Source: a virus
IMG/VR virus record: IMGVR_UViG_3300032291_001492
Location: 1-64,000 of that record
Direction: 5' to 3' (one strand)
Length of the DNA stretch: 64,000 nucleotides
Of this stretch, positions 1 to 7,744 are shown piece after piece; positions within the stretch are counted from its first letter, which is position 1, and each line of letters opens with the position of its first letter. Both the position numbers and the translations under genes were made by a program. The notes under the pieces are model-generated. The model was not told the origin of the DNA. It did not search any database and was given only the letters and a program-made list of their open reading frames with translations.

Positions 1-340
1 ACCCAAATTACCTATATTAGCATTACCAGTAACTGACAATACACCCCCAGTTACTAAGTTAGCACCTGTGATGTTACCCGTAGCAGTAATTAATGCAGTT
101 CCAATATTACCTACGTTAGCATTACCAGTAGCACTAATCACACCACCTGTTACTAAGTTACCTGCGGTTACGTTACCAGTAGCAGTAATTAAACCACCTG
201 TACCAATATTACCTATATTAGCATTACCAGTAACTGACAATACACCCCCAGTTACTAAGTTAGCACCTGTGATGTTACCCGTAGCAGTTACAAGACCGGT
301 ACCAATATTACCTATATTGGCATTCCCTGATACACTTAAC
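1..340 (-). repeat. Tandem ~100-nt coding repeats in the fibre gene
   Basis: On the minus strand the fibre gene consists of ~33-codon repeats. The stretch at 10-86 recurs almost exactly at 211-287, a 201-nt offset equal to two units, while the unit between them is more diverged. The near-identity at DNA level suggests recent duplication or recombination, which can change fibre length. Confidence 0.7.
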
Positions 341-681
341 GTACCATTAACGTTTGCACCTGTACCTGTTATTACCGCAACGTTAGCATTTCCTGCACTA
401 CTAAATGTAATATTACCGTTATTTAAAACTTGAATGTTACTAGTACCGTTACTCAATCCTGATGTACTTACAGTAGTAAATGATAAATTACCTGCGCCGT
501 CAGTAGAGATAACTTGACCACTTGAACCGCCAGTAATTTTAACGTTACCAATTGCGTTAAGGTTCGCTACCCCTGTTGTAGTTATATTAGTAGTGGTTAT
601 GTCACCGTTAGCTAAAATAATATTAGCCGGTGTTTCGCCAACTGAGAAGCCTGCTACCGAATTTAATGCTTTAACTGCCAT
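1..681 (-). CDS. Tail fibre-like repeat protein (N-terminal 227 residues, continues past the left edge)
   Basis: An open frame runs without a stop from an ATG at 681 to the window edge, so only the N-terminus is visible. It starts MAVKALNSVAGFSVG and then becomes a low-complexity Gly/Asn/Thr/Val protein. After a fibre-type segment (GGSSGQVISTDGAGNLSF, the same motif type as in the next fibre gene) come ~33-residue repeats with the pattern GNANIGNIGTG...TATGNITGANLVTGG. Regular short beta repeats of this kind are usual in trimeric phage fibre shafts. A GATAAATA motif lies 18 bases upstream. The gene follows the 690-aa fibre gene with a 34-base gap and the two N-termini have similar layouts (MA.., ..GFSVGxP / ..GYSVGIPS), suggesting paralogous fibre subunits. 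The full length and receptor-binding end are not visible. Confidence 0.75.
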   Translation of the reverse strand, partial: MAVKALNSVAGFSVGETPANIILANGDITTTNITTTGVANLNAIGNVKITGGSSGQVISTDGAGNLSFTTVSTSGLSNGTSNIQVLNNGNITFSSAGNANVAVITGTGANVNGTLSVSGNANIGNIGTGLVTATGNITGANLVTGGVLSVTGNANIGNIGTGGLITATGNVTAGNLVTGGVISATGNANVGNIGTALITATGNITGANLVTGGVLSVTGNANIGNLG

Positions 682-699
682 GATTGTATCCTATATCTA

Positions 700-707
700 T
701 ATTTATC
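700..707 (-). promoter_or_regulatory. Candidate late promoter (GATAAATA)
   Basis: The minus strand reads GATAAATA here, 18 bases upstream of the ATG at 681. It is one base from the T4 late consensus TATAAATA recognised by gp55, and the same octamer precedes several other structural genes in the window. Confidence 0.5.
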
Positions 708-715
708 TAACATTC

Positions 716-2788
716 TTATACAGCATACGCTGTAATCAACATTTTGTATGTGATTGGATTAGAAGAACTTGGGGTTACCTTGAGTTCTAATGCCGGTGGT
801 ATTATTATATTACCTGCATTATAATCCACTTCAAAGTTACCCACACCACCATTTACAAACAGACTTGCGTATTCAGTAAACTGCACTGTTCCGTTGTAAT
901 ATAATGAACTAATTTTACATGATTGTCTACTTGGGCCAGCTGGCTCAGTAGCAATAATTTCAAATTCAACTCCAGACAAATCTGCTACAGGAATTGAATA
1001 TAATACTTGTGCAGGTGTTGTACTTGCAGTTGAAGCAAAATATACTAAACTAGTAGACCATTTGTATACTCCGGCTCCCATTTGGAAGCTGTTTGCAATT
1101 AAGTTACCACCTACTTGCAGTACCTTAGTGAAATCGTTATATGTTAAGAAAGCACTGCCGCCAAATACTCCATCATTATTAAATTGAACTTGTGTATTGG
1201 CTCCACCTGGAACGCCATTGCCACCGCCGCCGCTGGCTGACCAAGATAAGTTCCCGGATCCGTCTGTCTGTAATACATATCCATTTAATCCACCTGAAAT
1301 TTTTAAGTTAGCAACATTACCTAAATTAACGTTAGTTGCACCGGTGAAGTTTGCAGTTGCATTACTTTTAATAGATGGTACAGATAATATATTAGTTGCA
1401 CTATCATATACAAATCCTGTATCTCCTCCAAAAGAACCTGAATCATTGTATTGAACCATTTGGTTAGTGCCGCCAGGACTGCCTGTACTTGCAATCCATG
1501 ATAAGTTACCAGACCCATCAGTTGATAAAATATAACCACCAGAGCCACCTGTCATTTTGACATTAGCAACATTACCTAAACTTAAATTACCACTACTAAA
1601 TGTTACATTAGGTATGCCACCAAATAATCCGGCATTGTTATATTGTAATTGTGTGTTAATACCACCGGGTGATCCATTACCACCGCCGCCACCTGCTGCC
1701 CAAGCTAAGTTTCCTGCTCCATCAGTTTGTAAATAATAACCACTAATACCGCCTGAAATTCTAACATTAGAAATTGGACCTAAATTAGCAGTGCCAACCA
1801 TAGTTAAACTAGTTAGATTTCCTACAGAAGTAATATTTGGTTGCGCCGCGGTTGTTACTGTTCCTGCAATTGCGGCAATAGCGGCAGTACCTGCTTGACT
1901 AACTGTGCCTACAACGTTAGAACCATTGATATTTGTTAATCCGTTACCATTACCTACAAAGTTTGTTGCAGTTAGTGTATTTGTTGATTTATTAAATGTA
2001 AACGAACTAGAACCATTCATTGTTCCAGCATCATTAAACTGAACTTGTGTGTTTGAGCCTGCAGCCGGGGAAGTAATAGTCACCCAAGATAAATTACCAG
2101 ATCCGTTTGTAGTTAAAAATTGACCACTGTTGCCACCAATAATTATTACATTACCTACATTACCTAAATTTGCAGAACTACCAACTTGTAATGTAGTAAT
2201 ACTAGCAAAACCAGTAGTGCTGATATTTCCTAGATAGGCGGTGCCTGATGTAGTTATATTATTACCAATTGATAGATTGGCAGCTACAATAATATTGTCT
2301 GAATTTAATGTATTAGTTACATCGTTATATGTAAATCCAGCATCACCGCCAAAATCACCATCACTATTGTATTGTACTTGACTGTTTGCCCCACCTGGAC
2401 TACCATTACCGGCATTTCCACCTGTTTGTGCTGTCCATGTTAAATTACCAGATCCATCTGTTTGTAAAACAAACCCATTTGTACCACCGGCAATTTTTAT
2501 GTTTGCTACATTTCCTAAACTTAAATTACCACTACTAAATGTTACATTAGGTATCCCACCTAATATACCGTTATTATTGTATTGTAATTGTGTGTTAGAG
2601 CCACCTGGGTTAGCGTTGAAGGGTTGACCATTAGCATAGAAAAAGCTATTGGCGTAAACTTTATTAGCGGTGACATTACCTGTTAAGTTTAAAAAATTTG
2701 AAACTACATTACCATTTCCATCTATGACGGTGACGGAAGGTATTCCTACCGAATAACCAGTTAATGTATTGAATAATTCTGATGCCAT
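716..2788 (-). CDS. Tail fibre / virion adhesin built of repeated fibre modules
   Basis: 690 residues. It starts MASELFNTLTGYSVG and contains six copies of a fibre module. Each copy has a GSNTQLQYNN- or NTQVQFNDAG-type opening, then G-G, then an F(S/T)YN..TNTL-type strand. Several are separated by a glycine-rich turn and a (G)GxxGxxLQTDGSGNLSW motif. This module is common in fibres of T4-like marine phages. The last ~115 residues (from about YKWSTSLVYFAS) are non-repetitive and predicted beta-rich, so they are the likely receptor-binding tip. There is no catalytic motif and no intramolecular chaperone triad that I can recognise. The gene is upstream of, and co-oriented with, a second fibre-like gene. 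The start at 2788 fits the GATAAATA box 30 bases upstream. Assignment as a fibre is firm as a class; the T4 counterpart (34-37 or 12) cannot be stated. Confidence 0.8.
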   Translation of the reverse strand: MASELFNTLTGYSVGIPSVTVIDGNGNVVSNFLNLTGNVTANKVYANSFFYANGQPFNANPGGSNTQLQYNNNGILGGIPNVTFSSGNLSLGNVANIKIAGGTNGFVLQTDGSGNLTWTAQTGGNAGNGSPGGANSQVQYNSDGDFGGDAGFTYNDVTNTLNSDNIIVAANLSIGNNITTSGTAYLGNISTTGFASITTLQVGSSANLGNVGNVIIIGGNSGQFLTTNGSGNLSWVTITSPAAGSNTQVQFNDAGTMNGSSSFTFNKSTNTLTATNFVGNGNGLTNINGSNVVGTVSQAGTAAIAAIAGTVTTAAQPNITSVGNLTSLTMVGTANLGPISNVRISGGISGYYLQTDGAGNLAWAAGGGGGNGSPGGINTQLQYNNAGLFGGIPNVTFSSGNLSLGNVANVKMTGGSGGYILSTDGSGNLSWIASTGSPGGTNQMVQYNDSGSFGGDTGFVYDSATNILSVPSIKSNATANFTGATNVNLGNVANLKISGGLNGYVLQTDGSGNLSWSASGGGGNGVPGGANTQVQFNNDGVFGGSAFLTYNDFTKVLQVGGNLIANSFQMGAGVYKWSTSLVYFASTASTTPAQVLYSIPVADLSGVEFEIIATEPAGPSRQSCKISSLYYNGTVQFTEYASLFVNGGVGNFEVDYNAGNIIIPPALELKVTPSSSNPITYKMLITAYAV

Positions 2789-2817
2789 ATTTTATCCCGA
2801 ACTTTATTTTTATAATA

Positions 2818-2825
2818 TATTTATC
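2818..2825 (-). promoter_or_regulatory. Candidate late promoter (GATAAATA)
   Basis: GATAAATA on the minus strand, 29 bases before the ATG of the 690-aa fibre gene. The spacing leaves room for a transcription start and a short leader. Confidence 0.5.
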
Positions 2826-2886
2826 AAAATATTGTATTTTAACCCATAGAAAAAAGCACCCATAAAATCTTTTTTCTAAATACAAT

Positions 2887-3252
2887 ATGTTAACTAGACA
2901 ACCATCAAGACCATTATGTATACATTGCAATGTATCATTAGCAAAGCCTAATGGAATTAGTAAGCATGGATTTAAAAAGTGGCACAAGTATTGTGTTGAT
3001 TGTGCTAAAGGTGCATACAATACTACGTATGGTTATCTATTACATAAGAAAAATAAATGTGAGAAGTGTGGCTTTATTCCAGAAGACAACTGCCAATTAG
3101 ATATTATCTATAAAGACAATAACAAAAAGAACAAAGATAAAAATAATTTAAAGACATTGTGTGCAAATTGCAACAGGTTACACACAAAGAAAATGAAAGA
3201 AAAGAAAAAATCTATTTTAGATATAACAGTAGATACTGACCTTACTCTTTAA
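2887..3252 (+). CDS. HNH-endonuclease-like zinc protein, catalytic motif degenerate
   Basis: 121 residues. The N-terminal CxxC pair (CIHC) and a later CVDC pair form one probable zinc knuckle. The second half has CEKCGF, then QLDIIYKDNNKKN, then NLKTLCANCNRLHTKK. That is the skeleton of a phage HNH domain (CxxC, LDxHH.., NN..NL..LCxxCH). However, the two histidines expected after LD are Ile-Tyr, and the histidine after the second CxxC is Asn (CANCNR). The fold-defining cysteines are kept while the metal/catalytic histidines appear lost, so it may be a DNA-binding relic or a non-cleaving protein. It is a lone plus-strand gene between minus-strand genes and overlaps the convergent DUF6165-like gene by four bases. 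No clear ribosome binding site precedes the ATG. It may represent a free-standing homing-type nuclease that has decayed. Confidence 0.6.
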   Translation: MLTRQPSRPLCIHCNVSLAKPNGISKHGFKKWHKYCVDCAKGAYNTTYGYLLHKKNKCEKCGFIPEDNCQLDIIYKDNNKKNKDKNNLKTLCANCNRLHTKKMKEKKKSILDITVDTDLTL

Positions 3253-3614
3253 TAACTTTTTTCTTCAATTATAGTAGAACCCATCAATACATTTATTTTC
3301 TTTTTAAGTTCTGCACGATAGTCGTTTTTTATATATACTTGACGAGCCAATTTGATAAACTCATCATCAAATCTTTGCTCTTGTTCATGTTTACGTTTGC
3401 TATCTTCAATATCCCATAAATCCTGATTTACCGTTAGTAACTGTGTGTAGTACACATTTAATTCTAAAGGTGCTTCTAAATTATCTGCTATAGCACGTAA
3501 TTGAATTAATTCTTTAATCACGTTTTCGATTTTTAATGGATCAGAAATTCTAGCCACTTTAATTGTCAAGATTGTTATCTTGTCAAATAATTCTCCGATG
3601 CTTATTGGTGCCAT
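3249..3614 (-). CDS. DUF6165-like protein
   Basis: About 121 residues from the ATG at 3614 (an in-frame ATG at 3623 would add three). The opening MAPISIGELFDKITIL and the helical charged body (KLARQVYIKNDYRAELKKKIN) match my recollection of the DUF6165 family, small proteins of unknown function in phages and in bacterial polysaccharide loci. It lies 12 bases after the radical SAM stop and is probably co-transcribed with it from the TATAAATA box at 4652. Its 3' end overlaps the convergent HNH-like gene by four bases. There are no transmembrane segments and no cysteine motifs. Function unknown. Confidence 0.6.
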   Translation of the reverse strand: MAPISIGELFDKITILTIKVARISDPLKIENVIKELIQLRAIADNLEAPLELNVYYTQLLTVNQDLWDIEDSKRKHEQEQRFDDEFIKLARQVYIKNDYRAELKKKINVLMGSTIIEEKSY

Positions 3615-3626
3615 GATTATCATAAA

Positions 3627-4628
3627 TTAGTTTACCCCACACCTATCATTACACATTAATAGTCGACCGGCTTCAAATGTAGGAATTGACCAAGTTTTTT
3701 CAATTTTGTTAAACCAGGATATGCAGTGTTCTAAACTGTGTTCTAATGCATTATTTTCTTGCACAAAATCTCGAAACTGTACATTTGCAGCCTCATGGTA
3801 ATGTCCGTGTCCATAAGTTTTTGGGCTAAACCCTAGCCAACAACAAGGAGATACATCTCCTATACTAGAAATATAAATTGATTTTTGTTTTTTAGCAAGG
3901 CAATCAATATTTTTTATAGGTTTAAATGGCGCAATGTCTTTTAATAGCATTTTACGCTGAGTGCGTAATTTCCAAAGCCTATCAAAATCAATTATAACAG
4001 GACTACCTATTGTGTGAGATAGTTGCTTGTTTTTGTCAAATACCGGTGCTTGATTTCGTTCGCTATTTATTAGTTCAAATTTTTTAAATCCTAACTGTTG
4101 ACTTAGTGTTTGTGCAGTAGATTGCTGATGCCGATTGTGGTCAAAATCAATCATTTTCCATACAGCATTACCTCCGGCTGCAATAAAAATTTTAGCATTC
4201 TGAATCACAGTTGAGTACAAAGTATTTTGTCTATATAGACTATGTGTATCTTCTAGTCCGTCGATACAAAAAATTATCTCAACTCCTAATGTAGCTAGAG
4301 ATTGCCAATATTCTTTGTTTCTTGCACCTGCATTAGTACTGATTATGATTTTTAAATTACTTGAACAGGATCTAAAGTACTCAACAATTTCTACTGTTTC
4401 GGGATTCATTACAGCATCTCCAAAATTTCCATTTATATATATGTCATCAAGTTGCTGTACAAACTCACGTTGAAATATTTTCATTGCCTCTTCTAATGTC
4501 ATGTTATGTTCAACATATCCATCATTAAACTCATAGCCGTAAAAGTTTCTAGGACAGAGCGGGCAAGCCGCATTGCACAAACTAGAGATTTCTAAATGTA
4601 CGTTACGTATGTCAGCAAAATTATACAT
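3627..4628 (-). CDS. Radical SAM protein with SPASM-like C-terminal cysteines
   Basis: 333 residues from the ATG at 4628. An upstream in-frame start at 4718 is rejected because it would lie beyond the gp23 terminator and the TATAAATA box. The radical SAM motif CNAACPLC (Cys18, Cys22, Cys25) binds the 4Fe-4S cluster that cleaves S-adenosylmethionine. INGNFGD occupies the usual GGEP position but lacks the Gly-Gly-Glu. Near the C-terminus, cysteines at CLAKK, SPCCW, HCISW and MCNDRCG suggest a SPASM-type auxiliary cluster domain, which in known families acts on peptide or protein substrates. No precursor peptide is seen beside it; the neighbour is the DUF6165-like gene. It is only distantly similar to the radical SAM array at the right edge, where the auxiliary cysteines come first. 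The substrate is unknown. Confidence 0.75.
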   Translation of the reverse strand: MYNFADIRNVHLEISSLCNAACPLCPRNFYGYEFNDGYVEHNMTLEEAMKIFQREFVQQLDDIYINGNFGDAVMNPETVEIVEYFRSCSSNLKIIISTNAGARNKEYWQSLATLGVEIIFCIDGLEDTHSLYRQNTLYSTVIQNAKIFIAAGGNAVWKMIDFDHNRHQQSTAQTLSQQLGFKKFELINSERNQAPVFDKNKQLSHTIGSPVIIDFDRLWKLRTQRKMLLKDIAPFKPIKNIDCLAKKQKSIYISSIGDVSPCCWLGFSPKTYGHGHYHEAANVQFRDFVQENNALEHSLEHCISWFNKIEKTWSIPTFEAGRLLMCNDRCGVN

Positions 4629-4651
4629 TATTAGGTTTAGAGTATTTGTTT

Positions 4652-4659
4652 TATTTATA
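4652..4659 (-). promoter_or_regulatory. Candidate late promoter (exact TATAAATA)
   Basis: The minus strand carries TATAAATA, identical to the T4 late promoter core, 23 bases upstream of the radical SAM ATG. It sits just past the gp23 terminator, so it gives the radical SAM/DUF6165-like pair its own transcript. Confidence 0.55.
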
Positions 4660-4680
4660 TAGGATACCACATTCAAATAC

Positions 4681-4704
4681 AAAAAAGGCTCCGAAGAGCC
4701 TTTT
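4681..4704 (-). terminator. Rho-independent terminator after gene 23
   Basis: On the minus strand AAAAGGCTC-TTCG-GAGCCTTTTTT forms a 5-bp GC-rich stem extended by A-T pairs, with a UUCG tetraloop and a U-run. It lies 43 bases after the gp23 stop. This is a textbook intrinsic terminator and would end the abundant major capsid message. Confidence 0.85.
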
Positions 4705-4746
4705 AAGTAACTTCCCATCCCGAGGGTAAAAAGTTTGATTCCGTTT

Positions 4747-5943
4747 TTATTGGAATGTCAAGTTTTGAACAGCGATCTCACCAACGTAGTCAGCAGCGTT
4801 ACCAAAAGATGACGCTGTGTTTGTCAATTCGATGTAACCATAACGTGTCATAAATGATACGACTGGTTCGAATGTTGATGGGTCAAGAACAACACCAGAA
4901 CTCATCAATGGAATATATGGGCAATAGAAAGCGGCTGCATCAGTCTCGCTTGAACCCTTATAACCAACTAATACTGGTTGTGTATCTGGAGCATAAGAGT
5001 TAACGAAAACTCTCATTGCACCATTCAATGTACCAACAAACTTAGTGTTTGTAGGTGCTTCGAATGTACCTTCTGTTGTACGTGCAAATGCGCTTGTTGT
5101 AGCAGACTGTAGAACAGTCAAGCTAGCTGGAGATACAACTGCCCAGTTACCAGCACCACGGCGTGTGCGTTGTGCGATCAAGTTAGCAACACGGTTGATC
5201 AAAACAGCTAAAGCAGCGTGTTCGTCACCAACGTATGTAGCTGTACCAGATACAGTAGCTTGGTTGTATGTATATTCAGTTGTAGCTAGAGTTGCTAGAG
5301 ACAATAGAATTTCTTGGTCGATTTCAGCAGTAATTTCTTGTGCTAAAGCGGCCATGATTTCTGCTTCAACGTCAATACCATGTTGGCTTTGAGCGTCTTG
5401 AGCCGCTTCAAATGTCCAACGTGCTTGCAACTTACGTGACTTAGCTTCAACAGCTTGACGTAAGATTTGTACGCTGATTTGTTTACCACCGTTGCCTTCT
5501 AAGGCAGCTGTGTCATTACCAGTGTAGAATGTTGATGTATCAGTTCCTAATGGAGTACGTGAATATGCTTGAGCAATCTTGAATGGACTCAATGCTTCTT
5601 CACCAGCTACTACGCTAGTTTGAGCCGCACTGTTGTCAGTCAAGTTGTTTGCATAACGTACACGCAATGTATGGATCTGACCAACAGGACCAGTCATGGG
5701 CTGAACGCCTACCAATTCGTTAGCGATAACGGTTGGCATTACACGACGGATAACTGGTAGAATCACACGGTTTAGTGTAGCGATATTACCTGCAGTTGTT
5801 GTACCGGCTGAAGATTCAGCTAGCAACTGCTTTTTGGTGTTTTCTAAAATAACACCCATTGTTGAACGGCGAGTTCCTTTTAAGCCTTCTAACAGAGCTT
5901 CCTTGGTCTCGTCCCAACGGCTTTCTAAGAGTACTTTTGACAT
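4747..5943 (-). CDS. 23: Major capsid protein, T4 gp23-like
   Basis: 398 residues (T4 gp23 has 521). The segment ATLNRVILPVIRRVMPTVIA followed by VGVQPMTGP and HTLRVRYA matches the conserved N-terminal part of gp23 (PVILSLVRR..., AGVQPMSGP). The C-terminus (YIELTNTASSF) is also gp23-like. The T4 prohead protease cuts after (L/I)xE, and LAE at residues 41-43, followed by SSAGTTT, is the likely cleavage site that removes the propeptide. The gene has a strong ribosome binding site (TAGGAG) 8-13 bases upstream, is last in the head operon after gp22, and is followed by a strong terminator. The product forms the capsid hexamers. The shorter length suggests a smaller insertion domain than in T4. No separate gp24 vertex gene is seen in the window. 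Confidence 0.93.
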   Translation of the reverse strand: MSKVLLESRWDETKEALLEGLKGTRRSTMGVILENTKKQLLAESSAGTTTAGNIATLNRVILPVIRRVMPTVIANELVGVQPMTGPVGQIHTLRVRYANNLTDNSAAQTSVVAGEEALSPFKIAQAYSRTPLGTDTSTFYTGNDTAALEGNGGKQISVQILRQAVEAKSRKLQARWTFEAAQDAQSQHGIDVEAEIMAALAQEITAEIDQEILLSLATLATTEYTYNQATVSGTATYVGDEHAALAVLINRVANLIAQRTRRGAGNWAVVSPASLTVLQSATTSAFARTTEGTFEAPTNTKFVGTLNGAMRVFVNSYAPDTQPVLVGYKGSSETDAAAFYCPYIPLMSSGVVLDPSTFEPVVSFMTRYGYIELTNTASSFGNAADYVGEIAVQNLTFQ

Positions 5944-5973
5944 TTTATATTTCTCCTAATTTATGTCTTTATT

Positions 5974-7074
5974 TTAAAGCCCTGCCAGACGTTTGATATC
6001 GATAACGTTATCACGTTGTTCCATATCAACTTCTTTTTGTTTGGCAGATTTATCACCAGTTACCTCTTGTACACTTTCACGGATCATAGTCTTTGAAGAC
6101 TTTTTCTCCATACCAGTGTTAAGAACTGCTGGTAGATACTTATCGAAAGCGGCTTGTAGACGTGGTGTCTGGACGCTTTCTAGTAAGTTTCGCATTGTGT
6201 CTGCTTTTTCCTCATTTAGAGTAGATAACAAATCACCCATAGTCTTCTCACGTAGATTAGATTCTTTGATTATGCGAACTTCACGTTCCTTACTTTCAAC
6301 CAACTTTTGTGCTTGGTTTACTTTTGCGATAGATTCGGCTAGTTGTTCATCTTTTAACTGCAATGCATTCATTAGCTTGCGAGTTTCAGCTTTATCATTT
6401 AAATGAGTAACACTGAATTCACTAGCGAATGATTCAAAGATGCGGCGACCAAAGTTGTTTTCTCTAGCAACTTTAATGTCTTCCTTCAACTGACCCATTT
6501 CACCCTTTAGATGTTTAGTTACAACTTGGTTAATTCTAGATGCAGATTCAGCAACAAAACGTGCCTTCAATGTTTCTAGTTGTTTACGACCTTCAGCAAC
6601 TAACTTGACCTTAGCTTCAACAACAGCTTGTTTATCTTGTGTAAATTCTTTAATTTCACGTGCAAGAGCATGAACAATAAATTGTTCTAGCTTTTGTTGA
6701 TTTTCTAATTGAATTTTGCGTTCGCTACGCAGTTCTTTAATTTCTTCGGCTAGTTTAGTAACCATAAAATCATTGAACTTTGTTGCTGATTCACGCAATT
6801 TTTGTTGTGCTTTCACACGGTCTTCGTTCATTGCTTGTCTTTCAGTCTGAAATTCTTCAATTTCAGTTGTTAGACCTTCTGTAACCATTTTATCTAGGGC
6901 TTCAACCATCACGCTTCTGTCATGTTCATAACGTTGTGCGAATTCTTCTCGTAATTCGGCACGTACTTGTTCTCTAGCCTCATTCAATTTAGATTCCCAT
7001 GCTTCGTTTAATTCACGACCCACGTCCTCATTGATAAGACCACTTTCAAGTAATGGCTTGATAGCATCAAACAT
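5974..7074 (-). CDS. 22: Prohead core scaffolding protein, T4 gp22-like
   Basis: 366 residues, highly charged and almost wholly helical, with long Glu/Lys/Gln coiled-coil heptads (for example EEIKELRSERKIQLENQQK). It starts MFDAIKPLLESGLINEDVG, like gp22 proteins of T4-like phages. It lies between the protease gene and the capsid gene, exactly as in T4. The role is the main internal scaffold of the prohead, degraded by gp21 during maturation. T4 gp22 is 269 residues, so this is a longer version. The gp21 stop and gp22 start are three bases apart, indicating translational coupling. Confidence 0.87.
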   Translation of the reverse strand: MFDAIKPLLESGLINEDVGRELNEAWESKLNEAREQVRAELREEFAQRYEHDRSVMVEALDKMVTEGLTTEIEEFQTERQAMNEDRVKAQQKLRESATKFNDFMVTKLAEEIKELRSERKIQLENQQKLEQFIVHALAREIKEFTQDKQAVVEAKVKLVAEGRKQLETLKARFVAESASRINQVVTKHLKGEMGQLKEDIKVARENNFGRRIFESFASEFSVTHLNDKAETRKLMNALQLKDEQLAESIAKVNQAQKLVESKEREVRIIKESNLREKTMGDLLSTLNEEKADTMRNLLESVQTPRLQAAFDKYLPAVLNTGMEKKSSKTMIRESVQEVTGDKSAKQKEVDMEQRDNVIDIKRLAGL

Positions 7075-7076
7075 GC

Positions 7077-7730
7077 TTATTCCCCTTTGTTAATTTTGAG
7101 ATCCTTTATAAGACGAAGGACTTCGCCTTTAAGATATCTCTGTACCTTTTTGTCACCGCCTTGAGCATCTTTTGCAATTTCTAACATTTTATGACCATGA
7201 CGCATATTCATCATGCCTTCATAAATTGCTTTAGGATATGCATTAGGTGCGCTTGGTTGAGCAACAATATCCACAGTGACTATTTCAAAGTCACTTACTT
7301 GGCCATTCATATCGTTAACGTTTCCGCTACCTCTACTACTGACTCCGAGTTTGACACCACTCTCCAACATGGTAGACACTAACTGTCCCATTGGAGTTGG
7401 TAAAATCTTTAATTTGCCGAATCCATTTGCTCCGTCCATCCACATGCTTGTTATCATATGTGATACACGATCCAAATTGATTTTTAGGTCATCAGGGTGA
7501 TCTACTTCACCTAATACTGAGTAGCCTTCTTGTATTTGTTTATTAAGAGTGTCAACGGCAGATTCGATTTCAGAAACAGGGTAAACACGCTCATTAGCGT
7601 TTTTTACCCCACCCTGAATGAAGATGCCCTTCATATAAAGGCTCTTCAAACTACCTTCACCTTCTTTGACCGATTCGACAACCATGCCGGCTCGGTCAAA
7701 AGTTAGGTGTTCTTTGAGATACAAAGCCAT
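7077..7730 (-). CDS. 21: Prohead maturation protease, T4 gp21-like
   Basis: 217 residues, matching T4 gp21 (212). The N-terminus (YMKGIFIQGG...NERVYP) is characteristic. The probable catalytic His78 is in GEVDHPDD and the serine (Ser131/132) is in LGVSSRGSG, the His-then-Ser arrangement of the T4 prohead protease family. It cleaves scaffold and capsid proteins after (L/I)xE sites inside the prohead. It is located between the acidic core protein gene and gp22. An AAGGA sequence precedes the start. Confidence 0.92.
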   Translation of the reverse strand: MALYLKEHLTFDRAGMVVESVKEGEGSLKSLYMKGIFIQGGVKNANERVYPVSEIESAVDTLNKQIQEGYSVLGEVDHPDDLKINLDRVSHMITSMWMDGANGFGKLKILPTPMGQLVSTMLESGVKLGVSSRGSGNVNDMNGQVSDFEIVTVDIVAQPSAPNAYPKAIYEGMMNMRHGHKMLEIAKDAQGGDKKVQRYLKGEVLRLIKDLKINKGE

Positions 7731-7744
7731 TGCTCTCAGATTCC

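Noticed and set aside
1-340. CRISPR-like array
   Set aside because: The repeats are in-frame, longer than CRISPR repeats and without unique spacers; they encode fibre repeats.
68-433. Plus-strand 121-codon open frame rich in Pro/Val
   Set aside because: It is the antisense shadow of the repetitive fibre gene on the minus strand; composition follows from the repeat.
2709-3020. Minus-strand 103-codon frame spanning the fibre start and the HNH-like gene
   Set aside because: It overlaps a promoter box and two better genes on either strand; the product looks like random translation of AT-rich DNA.
4629-4718. N-terminal extension of the minus-strand radical SAM gene to 4718
   Set aside because: The extension would start in the gp23 terminator and cross the TATAAATA box; the ATG at 4628 precedes the conserved domain directly.
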